DNA of 31,163 nt, from positions 1 to 31,163 of the forward strand of contig JBEIQI010000005.1 in the NCBI GenBank assembly GCA_040376605.1, read 5' to 3'. Numbering within the stretch: position 1 is the stretch's first letter; each line of letters opens with the position of its first letter. The notes below the pieces were generated by a model that was not told the origin of the DNA, did not search any database, and saw only the letters and a list, made by a program, of their open reading frames with translations. This document shows positions 7,693-16,455 of this stretch, one piece after another. This stretch comes from JANWKQ01 sp040376605. Its GTDB lineage: Bacteria > Bacteroidota > Bacteroidia > CAIKAF01. Made by a program: the position numbers and the translations under genes.

Positions 7693-9531
7693 TTGAAACT
7701 GTTCAGGTACATATCTCTAATGGGGCTTATTTTATCCTTAAGAGTATTGGGTTATGGGCAATTATCTGCTGATTGTATTAATGCAACTCCCGTATGTACA
7801 ACCTTTTACAGTGTACCAGTTATCAACTATCCCCCTAATAACGTACAAGCAGAAATACCGCCAACATCTTGCTTAAGTGGTGGTGAATCGAATGGAGTCT
7901 GGTATACCTTTACTGTTCAAACCCCTGGAATTTTAAGTTATAATATTATTCCTTTTGATAATACGGATGATTATGATTGGGCATTATATGACCTAGCGAA
8001 TGCCAGTTGTGCCGATATTCCTACCGGTATTGCCCCCGAAGTGAGTTGTAATTATAGTAACTCTATCACCAATGGTGGAATTACCGGAGCCAATGGAGGT
8101 CCGAATAACCAGGATGAACCTACCTTAAATGTGGTGGCAGGCCAAACTTTTGTTTTGTACATCAGTAATTTTAGCGGGAGTACTTCAGGTTACCGATTGG
8201 ATTTTGCCAATTCAACCGCAACAATTCCGGATAATAGTATCCCAACCTTGGTATCTGCAGTTCCCAGCGATTCATGCGGAGCCACCAGCGTCATCATTAC
8301 CTTTAGCGAAAATGTAGCTTGCAATAGTGTAAATCCAGCTGATTTTATTTTGGTAGGTCCTTCCGGACCTATTGCCGTTACCTCTGTTTCGGGATGTGGT
8401 GCCCAATATTCACAAACCTTTAATTTGAATATAAGTCCTTCTATGACAGAGTCCGGGGTTTACACGCTAACCCTTGATGGTTTTATCAATGATATTTGTG
8501 GTAATGTTTTGGCGGGTCCTATTGTATTTAATATTAATAACAACGCCCTTGATGTTACCGTAAATGTGGTAAACGCTACTTGTGGCAACGATGATGGAAG
8601 TGCAACGGCCGTTGTGAATGGGGGGCATGCACCTTTTAATTTTGCCTGGAGTAATGGTTTTGTAGGAAATCCGGTGGCTAGTTTACCCAGAGGGCCACAT
8701 TCGGTTACCGTAGTAGATGCTCTTGGATGTATTATTACCATTCCATTTCTGGTATCAGATCCTACCAGTTTTACCTTTTCGGTAAGTACCATTCCGGATA
8801 CTTGTAGTAAGGGAAATGGGGTTTTGGATGTGAATGTAGTGGGTTTTACCGGACCTTATATATATGATTTTGATGGAGATCAAACGGGGCCTTCAGATAT
8901 TTATAGCAATGCTATTGGGGATTCAAACTATGTGGTAACGGTTACCGATGTTTTGGGCTGTTGGTGGGCTGATACCGTTTCGGTAATGAATATTTTAAAT
9001 GATTCCTTAGAAGCATTTTATTCGGTAAGCGATCAGGAAATTGATTTCTTGTTCCCATATGCTACCTTTTATAATCAATCCCTCTATGAAGATAATATTC
9101 AATGGTTAATTAACGGCCAAACCTATTTAGGTAATTCCTATCAATATGAGTTCCCAACCTATGGTGCTTTTCCGGTAAGTATTGTTGCATTCGATCAAAA
9201 TGGCTGTCGGGATACATTTACTATGACGATTACCGTCAAGGTCATTCTTTCCATATTTATCCCTAATGCCATTACGGTAAATGATGATGGCTTAAACGAG
9301 ATTTTTTATGTGAAGGGAATTGGCATGGATACTACTACTTTCCAGCTTTCCATATTCGATGGATTCGGCAGGGAAATTTATAGTAGTAATGATATTAATC
9401 AGGGGTGGGATGGAAGAACCCAGCAAGGTACTAATACCAATCCGCAGGACGTATATGCCTATCGATTAACCGTAAGGGATATATATGGCGACCCTTATGT
9501 ACGTACCGGAAGAATAACGGTGATTAGGTAA
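7693..9531 (+). CDS. secreted multidomain protein with SprB-like repeats and T9SS type B sorting domain
   Basis: This is a 612-residue cell-surface or secreted protein. From the TTG start the N-terminus is a signal peptide (MKLFRYISLMGLILSLRVLG). Residues about 24-175 form an N-terminal module common in T9SS cargo (NGVWYTFTV, then GYRLDF). Residues 180-280 look like an SbsA-type Ig-like domain (VIITFSENVAC). Two SprB-like repeats follow (about 287-350, with CGNDDGSATAVVNGG, and 358-430). A PKD-like segment (435-515) and a CHU_C/gliding-motility type B sorting domain (520-612, IFIPNAITVNDDGLNE to the end) complete it. The type B tail directs export through the T9SS. An ATG at 7720 is an alternative start but would remove the basic n-region. 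The specific function (adhesion or surface layer) is not evident. Confidence 0.85.
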   Translation: MKLFRYISLMGLILSLRVLGYGQLSADCINATPVCTTFYSVPVINYPPNNVQAEIPPTSCLSGGESNGVWYTFTVQTPGILSYNIIPFDNTDDYDWALYDLANASCADIPTGIAPEVSCNYSNSITNGGITGANGGPNNQDEPTLNVVAGQTFVLYISNFSGSTSGYRLDFANSTATIPDNSIPTLVSAVPSDSCGATSVIITFSENVACNSVNPADFILVGPSGPIAVTSVSGCGAQYSQTFNLNISPSMTESGVYTLTLDGFINDICGNVLAGPIVFNINNNALDVTVNVVNATCGNDDGSATAVVNGGHAPFNFAWSNGFVGNPVASLPRGPHSVTVVDALGCIITIPFLVSDPTSFTFSVSTIPDTCSKGNGVLDVNVVGFTGPYIYDFDGDQTGPSDIYSNAIGDSNYVVTVTDVLGCWWADTVSVMNILNDSLEAFYSVSDQEIDFLFPYATFYNQSLYEDNIQWLINGQTYLGNSYQYEFPTYGAFPVSIVAFDQNGCRDTFTMTITVKVILSIFIPNAITVNDDGLNEIFYVKGIGMDTTTFQLSIFDGFGREIYSSNDINQGWDGRTQQGTNTNPQDVYAYRLTVRDIYGDPYVRTGRITVIR

Positions 9532-9536
9532 CGGAG

Positions 9537-9570
9537 CAAAAAAAATCCTGACACATCGGTCAGGATCCTT
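9537..9570. terminator. bidirectional terminator between the T9SS gene and dnaN
   Basis: ATCCTGAC (9545-9552) and GTCAGGAT (9559-9566) form a perfect 8-base stem. The left flank is a run of eight A and the right flank is CCTTTT. It therefore ends the plus-strand cargo gene and, with a T8 tail, the minus-strand dnaN cluster. Confidence 0.75.
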
Positions 9571-9591
9571 TTATAAATAAATATGATCTAA

Positions 9592-10716
9592 TTAGTTTCC
9601 TAACATAATAGGCATTACCAACATGGTAACATCTTCAACCTCTGTATCCATTTCTGAAGGGCGAATGATACCGGCTCTATTAGGCTCTGATAATTGGAAG
9701 GTAACGGTTTCTCCATCAATATTGCTGATCATTTCCATCAGGAATTTAGAGTTGAATCCAATTTCCATATCATCTCCTTCATAAGCACAAGGCAGTTTTT
9801 CGTAAGCCTCGTTGGCGAAATCTAAATCCTCCGCCGATAATTGCATTTCGTTGGCAGAAAGCTTTAAACGCACCTGATAGGTTGTTTTATTAGAGAAATT
9901 ACTTATCCTTCTTAACGAAGCTAACAACGGAGCTTTATCTACGGTTAATTTGTTCGGATTGGTTTTTGGGATTACAGCTTCGTAGTTTGGATATTTTCCT
10001 TCTACCAAGCGGCTTACCAAAGTAATGTTCTCAAATTTAAAACGAATATTGGCGTCAGAATATTCCACAGTAACCGGAACATCGATGGTGGCCAGGATAT
10101 TTTTTAAAAGATTCAATGGTTTTTTAGGTAAGATAATGCTGGCAATACCGCTGGCCTTTACATCTTTTCTATGGTATTTAACCAATTTATGGGCATCGGT
10201 TGCCACGAAATTAGATCCATCGGATCCCATTTCAAATAGAATTCCACTCATTACCGGACGAAGATCGTCGTTCCCAGTGGCAAAAATGGTTTTGTTAACT
10301 GCATGAGCCAAGGTCATCGACTCAATGGTAACACTATTGAATTTGCTTAGTTCGGGCATTTTAGGATATTCGTCCGCATTATGCCCTGCTTGCTTGTATT
10401 TTCCTGTTTCAGAAGAAACCACCACTCCATTGGTTTTGCTATCCACAGTAAAGGTTAATGGGATATCAGTGAAGCTTTTAAGGGTTTCCATTAATATTTT
10501 GGCCGGTATACAAATTCTTCCTGGTGATTTAACGGTAATATCAGTAATATGGGCTGAAACTGTGGTTTCCAAATCGGACCCATAAACGGTTAATCCCTTA
10601 TCGTCGGCCTCAAATAAGAAATCATTGAGAATTGGAACGTTAGAGTTAGAGGCAATGGTACCATTTACCATTTGTAACTGGTGCAACAACGTTTTACTGG
10701 AAACTACAAAATTCAT
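9592..10716 (-). CDS. dnaN: DNA polymerase III beta sliding clamp
   Basis: DnaN is the ring clamp that tethers DNA polymerase III and many repair factors to DNA. The 374-residue chain has the three repeated clamp folds (about 1-120, 125-250 and 250-374). Recognisable segments are PILNDFLFEADDKGLTVYGSDLE near the start, RPVMSGILFE in domain 2, and the end VTMLVMPIMLGN, close to the usual MPMR C-terminus; here the family's terminal arginine is replaced by an IMLGN tail. It has its own promoter at 10733-10762 and a terminator at 9537-9570. It is not next to dnaA or recF; here it follows the gldFG/DUF4340 genes, an order I recall from other Bacteroidota. Confidence 0.95.
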   Translation of the reverse strand: MNFVVSSKTLLHQLQMVNGTIASNSNVPILNDFLFEADDKGLTVYGSDLETTVSAHITDITVKSPGRICIPAKILMETLKSFTDIPLTFTVDSKTNGVVVSSETGKYKQAGHNADEYPKMPELSKFNSVTIESMTLAHAVNKTIFATGNDDLRPVMSGILFEMGSDGSNFVATDAHKLVKYHRKDVKASGIASIILPKKPLNLLKNILATIDVPVTVEYSDANIRFKFENITLVSRLVEGKYPNYEAVIPKTNPNKLTVDKAPLLASLRRISNFSNKTTYQVRLKLSANEMQLSAEDLDFANEAYEKLPCAYEGDDMEIGFNSKFLMEMISNIDGETVTFQLSEPNRAGIIRPSEMDTEVEDVTMLVMPIMLGN

Positions 10717-10732
10717 ATGCTACAATTTTTCA

Positions 10733-10762
10733 CAAATATAATCGAATCAAGACAGGTTGAAA
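10733..10762 (-). promoter_or_regulatory. dnaN promoter
   Basis: The minus strand reads TTTC (10762-10759), an 18-base spacer and TATATTTG (10740-10733), a perfect TAnnTTTG word, ending 16 bases before ATG 10716. It lies in the 66-base gap after the DUF4340 gene, so dnaN can be transcribed independently of gldFG. Confidence 0.6.
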
Positions 10763-10782
10763 CGAAAAATTGCAGACATTTA

Positions 10783-11793
10783 TTAACGATTTGGATAGCC
10801 GGCATCCACGGGCTTGTCGCCCATAAAAAAGGTAATGGGCACTGCTACGGGATCGTAGGTGTAATATTGGCAAATGGTGGTGGTTTTGCCATCCACAATT
10901 CCATACATTCTATCCACATCCACCTTGGCTTCTTTGCCATCCATGGTATAAACTCCCGGTTGCATGGGGATTTCGTAAAGATCGAGGGTTCTTTTTATAC
11001 CTGCACGGTCGGTTACTGTGATTTTATACAAAGGATATTTGGCTTTTACAGAGTCTAACCTGGTTGAATTAATGTCTACAAATGATTCAAATCCTAGGGC
11101 CTTAAATTCCTTTAAAATCATTTTTATAGCGCCAGTATCAAAAGGTTCAATATACTTGTTGGTAGATAGGCTCTTTAATTTAAAGCTTTTGTTATCTAAA
11201 TTAATGATCTCCCATGAAAGCTGTGGTACTCTGTAAAACTCCATTTTTACAGAAGCAATTTCATCCAGCTGATACCTAAAGACCTGGCGGGATCTCCATT
11301 CATCGGCCATTGGGGTGTAAAAGGTGCTAATATAACCTCTATGCCCTGGGACATAGCAGATATAAGGTATTTCACTGTCCTGCATAACCATATAGGTCCC
11401 AAAATGGTCTTGGGTGGGTCCACCCACATAATATACTTTAGCCAATTTACCGTTGGTATAGATCTCTACTTTGGTTGCCGAAACCGAAAGTAGTTTCATG
11501 GTATTATCAATGGCTGTTTTAGGGACAAATTGTTTTACTTCAACATTCCGAATAGCGTGAAGAATATTGGCCATCATATCCCCCCTGGCTTCGAATTCGT
11601 TATTAACCATCCATCGCTTGCCATCCTTTACTAAAGTAACACTTTGATTGCCTTTATTGGCCAAAAATATTTTATCAATACTGGCGGTATCCTTTATTTT
11701 AAATTCATTGTCTTTGCTGGTTAGGGTATTAGACCTATTCCCACATGCCGTAATAACTAACCCAAAAACGATAAGATAAATCAACCGTTTCAT
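10783..11793 (-). CDS. DUF4340 domain lipoprotein associated with GldFG
   Basis: This 336-residue protein begins with a lipoprotein signal (MKRLIYLIVFGLVITAC), Cys17 being the lipidation site, so it is anchored in an envelope membrane and faces the periplasm. The body has the DUF4340 pattern: a short strand-rich segment with SVTLVKDGKRWMVN (about 50-63), a repeat of the same type later, and DEWRSRQVFRYQLDEIASV in the centre. Its ATG overlaps the gldG stop in an ATGA, a four-base overlap implying translational coupling. DUF4340 proteins are commonly encoded beside GldG-like ABC exporter subunits and probably act with them. The molecular role is unknown. Confidence 0.8.
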   Translation of the reverse strand: MKRLIYLIVFGLVITACGNRSNTLTSKDNEFKIKDTASIDKIFLANKGNQSVTLVKDGKRWMVNNEFEARGDMMANILHAIRNVEVKQFVPKTAIDNTMKLLSVSATKVEIYTNGKLAKVYYVGGPTQDHFGTYMVMQDSEIPYICYVPGHRGYISTFYTPMADEWRSRQVFRYQLDEIASVKMEFYRVPQLSWEIINLDNKSFKLKSLSTNKYIEPFDTGAIKMILKEFKALGFESFVDINSTRLDSVKAKYPLYKITVTDRAGIKRTLDLYEIPMQPGVYTMDGKEAKVDVDRMYGIVDGKTTTICQYYTYDPVAVPITFFMGDKPVDAGYPNR

Positions 11794-13538
11794 GCAAACC
11801 TCCTTTTTCTAATTTTATTATAAACCAAACCGAATATGATCACAATTAACATAGGTAAAACTACGTTGATGATTCGCAAAAAGTCACTCATACTAACCTT
11901 GGCTCCACCTATTTTTAATTTGGAGTTGAGCTTGGTCTTATCCAATAAGCGAATCCTAAAGTCTTTTGAACGTAAGGGTATAAACCAGGTATCATCCGTT
12001 AAATAGTTTACCGCATTTAAAAGGAAGGTTTTATTACCTGCATAATAAGTACCGGTCATTGGATCAAGCCCTAAGGGTAAGGTATTAAAATCTTTTCGGC
12101 TGTAGGCATTTTTTATGATGTCCCCATCACTTACAACAATCATTTTGGTGGGTTTACTTTTATTTAATGCTTTTACCGAACCCAACTCTACAATTCGATT
12201 CGAAAATACCGAACTAAATTCACCTTCCAGTAATACCGCTACTGGAATTGAATCCTTGCTAAAGGTTTCTTTATTCGGAATTTGTTCCACCACATTTAAG
12301 GAAATCCGGACCGGGGCATATTGTACTTTGGTCATATTAGAAGTATGCAACAATACGGTCTTTTTTATACCCAGGGTTTTAATGGTGTCCATGCTATTGG
12401 CAAACTCTAGTTTTAAGGAGTTGATGTTTTTAACAATGGGATGATCTCCATCAGGAGTAATTACCGGATAATAAAACCAAGGGGATAATTGCTCATTACT
12501 TTGGGTTCCAAAATTTCCAATATCAACCCTGATTTTGGCACATTCATTATCTTGAATAATGGTTGGGTTGATACGAACTCCATATTTAAATAATTGGTCA
12601 TATAAACCTAAATCATATGGAAATGCCACTGTATAGTTTTTATCCCCAATACTGTCCAGGCTGGTAAACACATTGTCTAATAACCACAAAACCCTACCAC
12701 CTCTCATAATATATTGGTCGATGATAAATTTAGATGCATCATCAAAAGCGGAATCAGGTTTAGCAATAATTAAACAGTCAATATCTTCCCGATCCAAAAC
12801 GCTAACGTCATTTTTAATTTCAACGGCATTTACTTCATAAAACTCCCGAAGTTCTGTAACCATATCAGCCAAATTCAACTCAAACATTTCGCCATGACCT
12901 CTACTAAAAACTACCTGCTTCTTTTTCTTAAAGTTCATTACTTTATAAAATGCCTTGCAGAAATTATATTCCAATCTTTCGATCGACTGGTTAAGGGTAT
13001 ATTCAGCTCCCTGATTAAATTGGCTTTCGAGTAACTGAACGGGAACCTCTGTTCCACCGTAAGAAACAATGGCGCCGGGGAAAATTTGCCTTACCTTTTT
13101 TCCGCTAGCGGTGGTTTCCATGATATCCGTTGGAACTAAACCTTTTTCGGTTAATTGGAAATATATATTTTTTTGCAGTTCGGGATCTGATTGAGCATCG
13201 GCAAATGGATCAATAAATCGATATTCGAAATTACCCTTTGAATAGAATCGAAATTCCTGAAGGATTTCACGAGTAGCATTTTTGAGGCGTTTAAATCCTG
13301 CGTTTAGATCCTCATCCTTTCCATCTAGGTATACCGTTACAAGCATGTTGTCATTAAGGTTGCTGAGTATTTTTTTGGTACTGTCGCTTAATGAATATCT
13401 CTTTTCAGCTGTAAGGTCAATTCGTTCGAATTTAAGACTAGACGATACATTTAATATAATAATGATGGCCAGTCCTGCGAACAGTTGGAATATATCTCTA
13501 AACTTACGTTTTTTAAATAGTTCTTTCATGGTTACCAT
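11790..13538 (-). CDS. gldG: gliding-motility ABC exporter substrate-binding-like subunit GldG
   Basis: GldG belongs with GldF and the ATPase GldA to an ABC exporter-like complex first linked to gliding and envelope functions in Flavobacterium. The 582-residue protein has an N-terminal membrane helix (about 14-33), then the conserved FERIDLTAEKRYSLSDSTKKIL. A large periplasmic domain follows with FRFYSKGNFEYRFIDPFAD and the RGHGEMFEL segment, and a C-terminal helix (about 553-573) precedes a basic KIRKRRFA tail. The given ATG (13538) overlaps the gldF stop by seven bases. A second in-frame ATG at 13529 (MKELFKKRK) is an equally good start. gldA is not in the window. Confidence 0.9.
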   Translation of the reverse strand: MVTMKELFKKRKFRDIFQLFAGLAIIIILNVSSSLKFERIDLTAEKRYSLSDSTKKILSNLNDNMLVTVYLDGKDEDLNAGFKRLKNATREILQEFRFYSKGNFEYRFIDPFADAQSDPELQKNIYFQLTEKGLVPTDIMETTASGKKVRQIFPGAIVSYGGTEVPVQLLESQFNQGAEYTLNQSIERLEYNFCKAFYKVMNFKKKKQVVFSRGHGEMFELNLADMVTELREFYEVNAVEIKNDVSVLDREDIDCLIIAKPDSAFDDASKFIIDQYIMRGGRVLWLLDNVFTSLDSIGDKNYTVAFPYDLGLYDQLFKYGVRINPTIIQDNECAKIRVDIGNFGTQSNEQLSPWFYYPVITPDGDHPIVKNINSLKLEFANSMDTIKTLGIKKTVLLHTSNMTKVQYAPVRISLNVVEQIPNKETFSKDSIPVAVLLEGEFSSVFSNRIVELGSVKALNKSKPTKMIVVSDGDIIKNAYSRKDFNTLPLGLDPMTGTYYAGNKTFLLNAVNYLTDDTWFIPLRSKDFRIRLLDKTKLNSKLKIGGAKVSMSDFLRIINVVLPMLIVIIFGLVYNKIRKRRFA

Positions 13539-14260
13539 TTACGTTTTTGAAGAACTGTTTTGGTCCACAATAGGAAAAATGCATTGGCACTTATAAAATA
13601 AATTACATCCCGAGTATCTATAACTCCTCGGCTAATAGAAACATAATGTGGAATAATACCGATTTCCATAATCAGTAAGTTAAAGGCTTTAAAAAAGTCC
13701 AACTCCCCAATCCAATTAAATACTGCAGTCATTACAATGCATAGGGCTATTGACAATAAAATAGCAACAATTTGATTTTCGGTTATTGAAGAAGCAAATA
13801 GCCCAATAGAAATATATACGCTGGCCAATAATAGCAGGCCCAAATAGGATCCAATAACTGCTCCGGTATCTATATTTCCCACCGGATTTCCCATATAATA
13901 GAGACTGATATAATAAATGAATGTTGGAATAATAGCAAAAGCCACTAAAACGAGGGAAGCAAAATATTTTGCCAAAATGATTTTGGTTTCGCTAATGGGT
14001 TTGGTTACTAAACTTTCTATAGTTCCTGTGCTTTTTTCTTCAGCAAAGGATCTCATGGTAACCGCCGGAATAAGTAATAAGAAGATATAAGGTGCATTTT
14101 GAAAAAAGCTATCCATATTGGCATAACCCGTTGCCAAAATATTGTCATCTGTCCAAATCCAAAAGGTGAAGGAGTTTACCAGCAAAAACAGGATGATTAC
14201 AATATAGCCTGTTAATGAACTAAAAAAACTATTGATTTCCTTTCTAAATAGCGCTATCAC
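13532..14260 (-). CDS. gldF: gliding-motility ABC transporter permease GldF
   Basis: GldF is the ABC-2-type membrane permease partner of GldG. The 242 residues contain about six membrane helices (for example GYIVIILFLLVNSFTFWIW and SVYISIGLFASSI). The conserved cytoplasmic segment MRSFAEEKSTGTIESLVTKP is diagnostic of ABC-2 permeases of this group. Translation starts at GTG 14260. The -7 word TAATTTTG lies on the minus strand at 14287-14280, about 19 bases upstream, suggesting a promoter. The gene is followed immediately by gldG with a seven-base overlap. Confidence 0.9.
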   Translation of the reverse strand: MIALFRKEINSFFSSLTGYIVIILFLLVNSFTFWIWTDDNILATGYANMDSFFQNAPYIFLLLIPAVTMRSFAEEKSTGTIESLVTKPISETKIILAKYFASLVLVAFAIIPTFIYYISLYYMGNPVGNIDTGAVIGSYLGLLLLASVYISIGLFASSITENQIVAILLSIALCIVMTAVFNWIGELDFFKAFNLLIMEIGIIPHYVSISRGVIDTRDVIYFISANAFFLLWTKTVLQKRKW

Positions 14261-14279
14261 GAATAATATTTAATCGGTT

Positions 14280-14287
14280 CAAAATTA
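14280..14287 (-). promoter_or_regulatory. -7 element upstream of gldF
   Basis: The minus strand reads TAATTTTG, a perfect match to TAnnTTTG, 19 bases before the GTG start of gldF. No convincing -33 box is visible. Confidence 0.4.
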
Positions 14288-14315
14288 ATCTTTTTATCGG
14301 TTTTTGCTGCTTACA

Positions 14316-14633
14316 TTAAAAGGGGTTTGTCGAATCATTCACCTTTTTTAGTAAACTATAGGCAAAGGGAGGTCCACCAAAATAAGTTTTCGTGATCGCC
14401 CAGGTTCTTTTAAACAGGTCGGATTGTCTATATTTCTCAAGGGCTTCCTCATTTTCCCATTTACTCATGGTATAATAACAAGAAGCATTTTGCTCATCCT
14501 GATATAGTTCTAAAAAACGACACCCATTGAAATTTCTTATCTGTGGATAGGTTTCATTGAACATTTTTATGAAATCATCCACCTTATCCTTGTTAAATTC
14601 CATTCTTACGATTCTAACCAGCATATTATCCAT
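14316..14633 (-). CDS. antibiotic biosynthesis monooxygenase (ABM) fold protein
   Basis: This small 105-residue protein has the dimeric alpha/beta ferredoxin-like ABM fold: MLVRIVRMEFNKDKVDDFIKMF, then NFNGCRFLELYQDE, then SCYYTMSKWENEEALEKYRQSDLFK. That order of strand, helix, strand and the W-E-x-EALE-x-Y block is the family signature. Members include quinol monooxygenases and haem-degrading enzymes, but many are uncharacterised, and no specific catalytic residue marks this one. Its start overlaps the end of the SAM hydroxide adenosyltransferase gene by eight bases, so the two are translationally coupled and may share a pathway. Confidence 0.8.
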   Translation of the reverse strand: MDNMLVRIVRMEFNKDKVDDFIKMFNETYPQIRNFNGCRFLELYQDEQNASCYYTMSKWENEEALEKYRQSDLFKRTWAITKTYFGGPPFAYSLLKKVNDSTNPF

Positions 14634-15411
14634 CTATAAATTCCACTACCATTGAACTTCTTACCTCAACCCCCAACATTTTTGCGCAATTGGCATTGTG
14701 CATGGCTATTTCAATAAGACCCGAATAATTGATTACAGCCACCATTTCCCCTTCCATTACTTCATTATAATTATTCGAAATCTTGGTAATACTGTAAGTA
14801 ACACTACGTACATATAATTTAAACCGCTTTCCATTCCTTACTTTTTCAAACAGATTGCGGGTTACATTGGTTATTAGGTTGCCATACACATCGATATAGA
14901 GGATACTCCCAACAATTCGATTAGGTTCTACCGTTGGGTAAAACATGGTTTTTTCTACCAGTTTAATTTCTGTTGCTCCTACTTCATCCAGTTTTTTTCC
15001 TTGAAACAAGTCGATGGCAGCAGGCACAAAAATATCCATGAGTGGGAAGGTGGTGAAGCTTTTCGAGTAGCCAGTGATGTCAAAAACTTTTTCGGGATGC
15101 TCCCCCATGCACATAAAGAAGATTCCCCGGTCGGCTCCGATAAAATAATGGCCTTTATGTTCAAAGGCAACAAAGCGGGATCCAAAGTCAATAGTGGTAT
15201 TCACCGAAATGATATGCATGGTGCCTTTGGGGAACTGTGGTACAACATTCCTCAGCATAAAACTACCAATCATTTCATCCCCGGTTATGGTTGGATCATG
15301 AGAAATATCAATAATTTGTAAATCCTTTATTCCACTTAATAACTTCCCCTTAGCCATGGCCAAGTAAGGGTCTCTATACCCCAAATCAGTAAGAAGTGTT
15401 ACAATTGCCAT
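14626..15411 (-). CDS. SAM hydroxide adenosyltransferase (DUF62, fluorinase/chlorinase-like)
   Basis: Members of this family hydrolyse S-adenosylmethionine to adenosine and methionine by activating water, using the fold of the fluorinase and chlorinase. The 261-residue protein begins VTLLTDLGYRDPYLAMAKG, matching the family's TDxGxxDxYVxxMKG with Asp9 binding the ribose. It continues with IIDISHDP and a C-terminal domain with NLITNVTRNLFEKV. The physiological reason for spending SAM is unclear for the whole family. It is the first gene of the minus-strand cluster that runs through the ABM protein, gldF, gldG and DUF4340 to dnaN. It is divergent from the PhoH gene, sharing a 93-base spacer. 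Confidence 0.88.
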   Translation of the reverse strand: MAIVTLLTDLGYRDPYLAMAKGKLLSGIKDLQIIDISHDPTITGDEMIGSFMLRNVVPQFPKGTMHIISVNTTIDFGSRFVAFEHKGHYFIGADRGIFFMCMGEHPEKVFDITGYSKSFTTFPLMDIFVPAAIDLFQGKKLDEVGATEIKLVEKTMFYPTVEPNRIVGSILYIDVYGNLITNVTRNLFEKVRNGKRFKLYVRSVTYSITKISNNYNEVMEGEMVAVINYSGLIEIAMHNANCAKMLGVEVRSSMVVEFIDG

Positions 15412-15474
15412 GGATTTACCTGAATAAGTGGTAAAAATAATTGAAAAAACAGGGCTAATTTGACTTCATTCAGC

Positions 15475-15482
15475 TATTTTTG
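15475..15482 (+). promoter_or_regulatory. -7 element of the phoH-purC operon
   Basis: TATTTTTG is a perfect TAnnTTTG word 22 bases before the TTG start of the PhoH-like gene. A second perfect word, TAATTTTG, follows at 15490-15497 but is too close to the start codon for a normal leader. No good -33 box is seen. Confidence 0.45.
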
Positions 15483-15504
15483 AGCAATATAATTTTGAAA
15501 ACTA

Positions 15505-16455
15505 TTGAGTGAAAAGATAATTATCGTTGATTCACTGGATCAACTTCGGTTTTTTGGGGTGAATAATGAGTACCTCAAAACCATTCAAAAATTCTTTCCA
15601 AAACTGCAAATCGTGAGTCGTGGAAGTGAGGTAAAGGTTATTGGTACTGAAGAAGTAATCGATGATTTTCAGGAAAAGTTCCTATTACTACTTAACTATT
15701 ACGAGAAGTATAACCAATTAGATCAGGAAGCCATTGCTGAAATTTGTGGTAATAATAACCGCGATTTTATTAAACAGCGCAATCCAGCTAACAGCGATGT
15801 AATCGTTTACGGCAATGATGGTTTGGTAGTAAAGCCCAGAACCCAAACTCAAATTAAGTTGGTTGAAGCCTGCAATAATGAAGATTTAGTTTTTGCTATC
15901 GGACCTGCAGGTACTGGAAAAACCTATGTGGCGGTAGCCATGGCCGTTCGGGCATTAAAGGATAAAAAAGTTAGAAAAATCATACTTACGAGGCCGGCAG
16001 TTGAAGCAGGAGAAAATCTGGGTTTCCTTCCAGGAGACCTTAATGAAAAGTTGGCCCCTTATCTTCAACCTTTATATGATGCCCTCAGGGATATGATACC
16101 CGCTGAAAAACTACGACAGTATACTGAAAATGGAACCATACAGGTGGCGCCATTGGCTTATATGAGAGGTAGAACTTTAGATAATGCCTTTGTAATTTTG
16201 GATGAGGCTCAAAATACCACCAAAATGCAAATGAAAATGTTTTTAACCAGGATGGGCAAATCCGCCAAGTTTATTGTTACAGGCGATATTACTCAAATTG
16301 ACCTCCCAAGAAATCAAGGTTCAGGTTTGCAGGATGCAATGAAAATTTTAGATAAAGTAAAGGGTATTGGATTTGTTCAGTTTAATGAAAAGGATGTGGT
16401 ACGACATGAGCTGGTAAAAAAGATACTTAATTCATATAATAAATACGAATCTTAA
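15505..16455 (+). CDS. PhoH-like ATPase
   Basis: PhoH-family proteins are P-loop ATPases with helicase- or RNA-linked roles. This 316-residue protein has an N-terminal accessory domain (1-110, including FGVNNEYLKTIQKFFP), Walker A GPAGTGKT at 133-140, the conserved LTRPAVEAGENLGFLPGDL, and Walker B FVILDEAQ at 229-236. Sensor-like VTGDITQIDLP follows at about 258-268. TTG 15505 is the start: an in-frame TGA at 15496-15498 rules out a longer form. Its stop overlaps the purC ATG by one base (TAATG), so the two are translationally coupled. Whether this protein acts in RNA decay, as suggested for YbeZ, cannot be told here. Confidence 0.9.
   Translation: MSEKIIIVDSLDQLRFFGVNNEYLKTIQKFFPKLQIVSRGSEVKVIGTEEVIDDFQEKFLLLLNYYEKYNQLDQEAIAEICGNNNRDFIKQRNPANSDVIVYGNDGLVVKPRTQTQIKLVEACNNEDLVFAIGPAGTGKTYVAVAMAVRALKDKKVRKIILTRPAVEAGENLGFLPGDLNEKLAPYLQPLYDALRDMIPAEKLRQYTENGTIQVAPLAYMRGRTLDNAFVILDEAQNTTKMQMKMFLTRMGKSAKFIVTGDITQIDLPRNQGSGLQDAMKILDKVKGIGFVQFNEKDVVRHELVKKILNSYNKYES

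Noticed and set aside
8460..8792. 110-codon minus-strand ORF inside the T9SS cargo gene
   Set aside because: It lies wholly opposite a strong coding frame with recognisable SprB-like repeats; a shadow frame.
10681..11058. 125-codon plus-strand ORF opposite dnaN/DUF4340
   Set aside because: It spans the start of dnaN, the promoter and the end of the DUF4340 gene in antisense; no protein pattern.
15001..15321. 106-codon plus-strand ORF opposite the SAM hydroxide adenosyltransferase gene
   Set aside because: Antisense shadow of a well-conserved gene with no family pattern of its own.
15490..15497. Second perfect TAnnTTTG word before phoH as the main promoter
   Set aside because: It ends only seven bases before the TTG start, leaving almost no leader; the word at 15475 is placed better, though both could be used.
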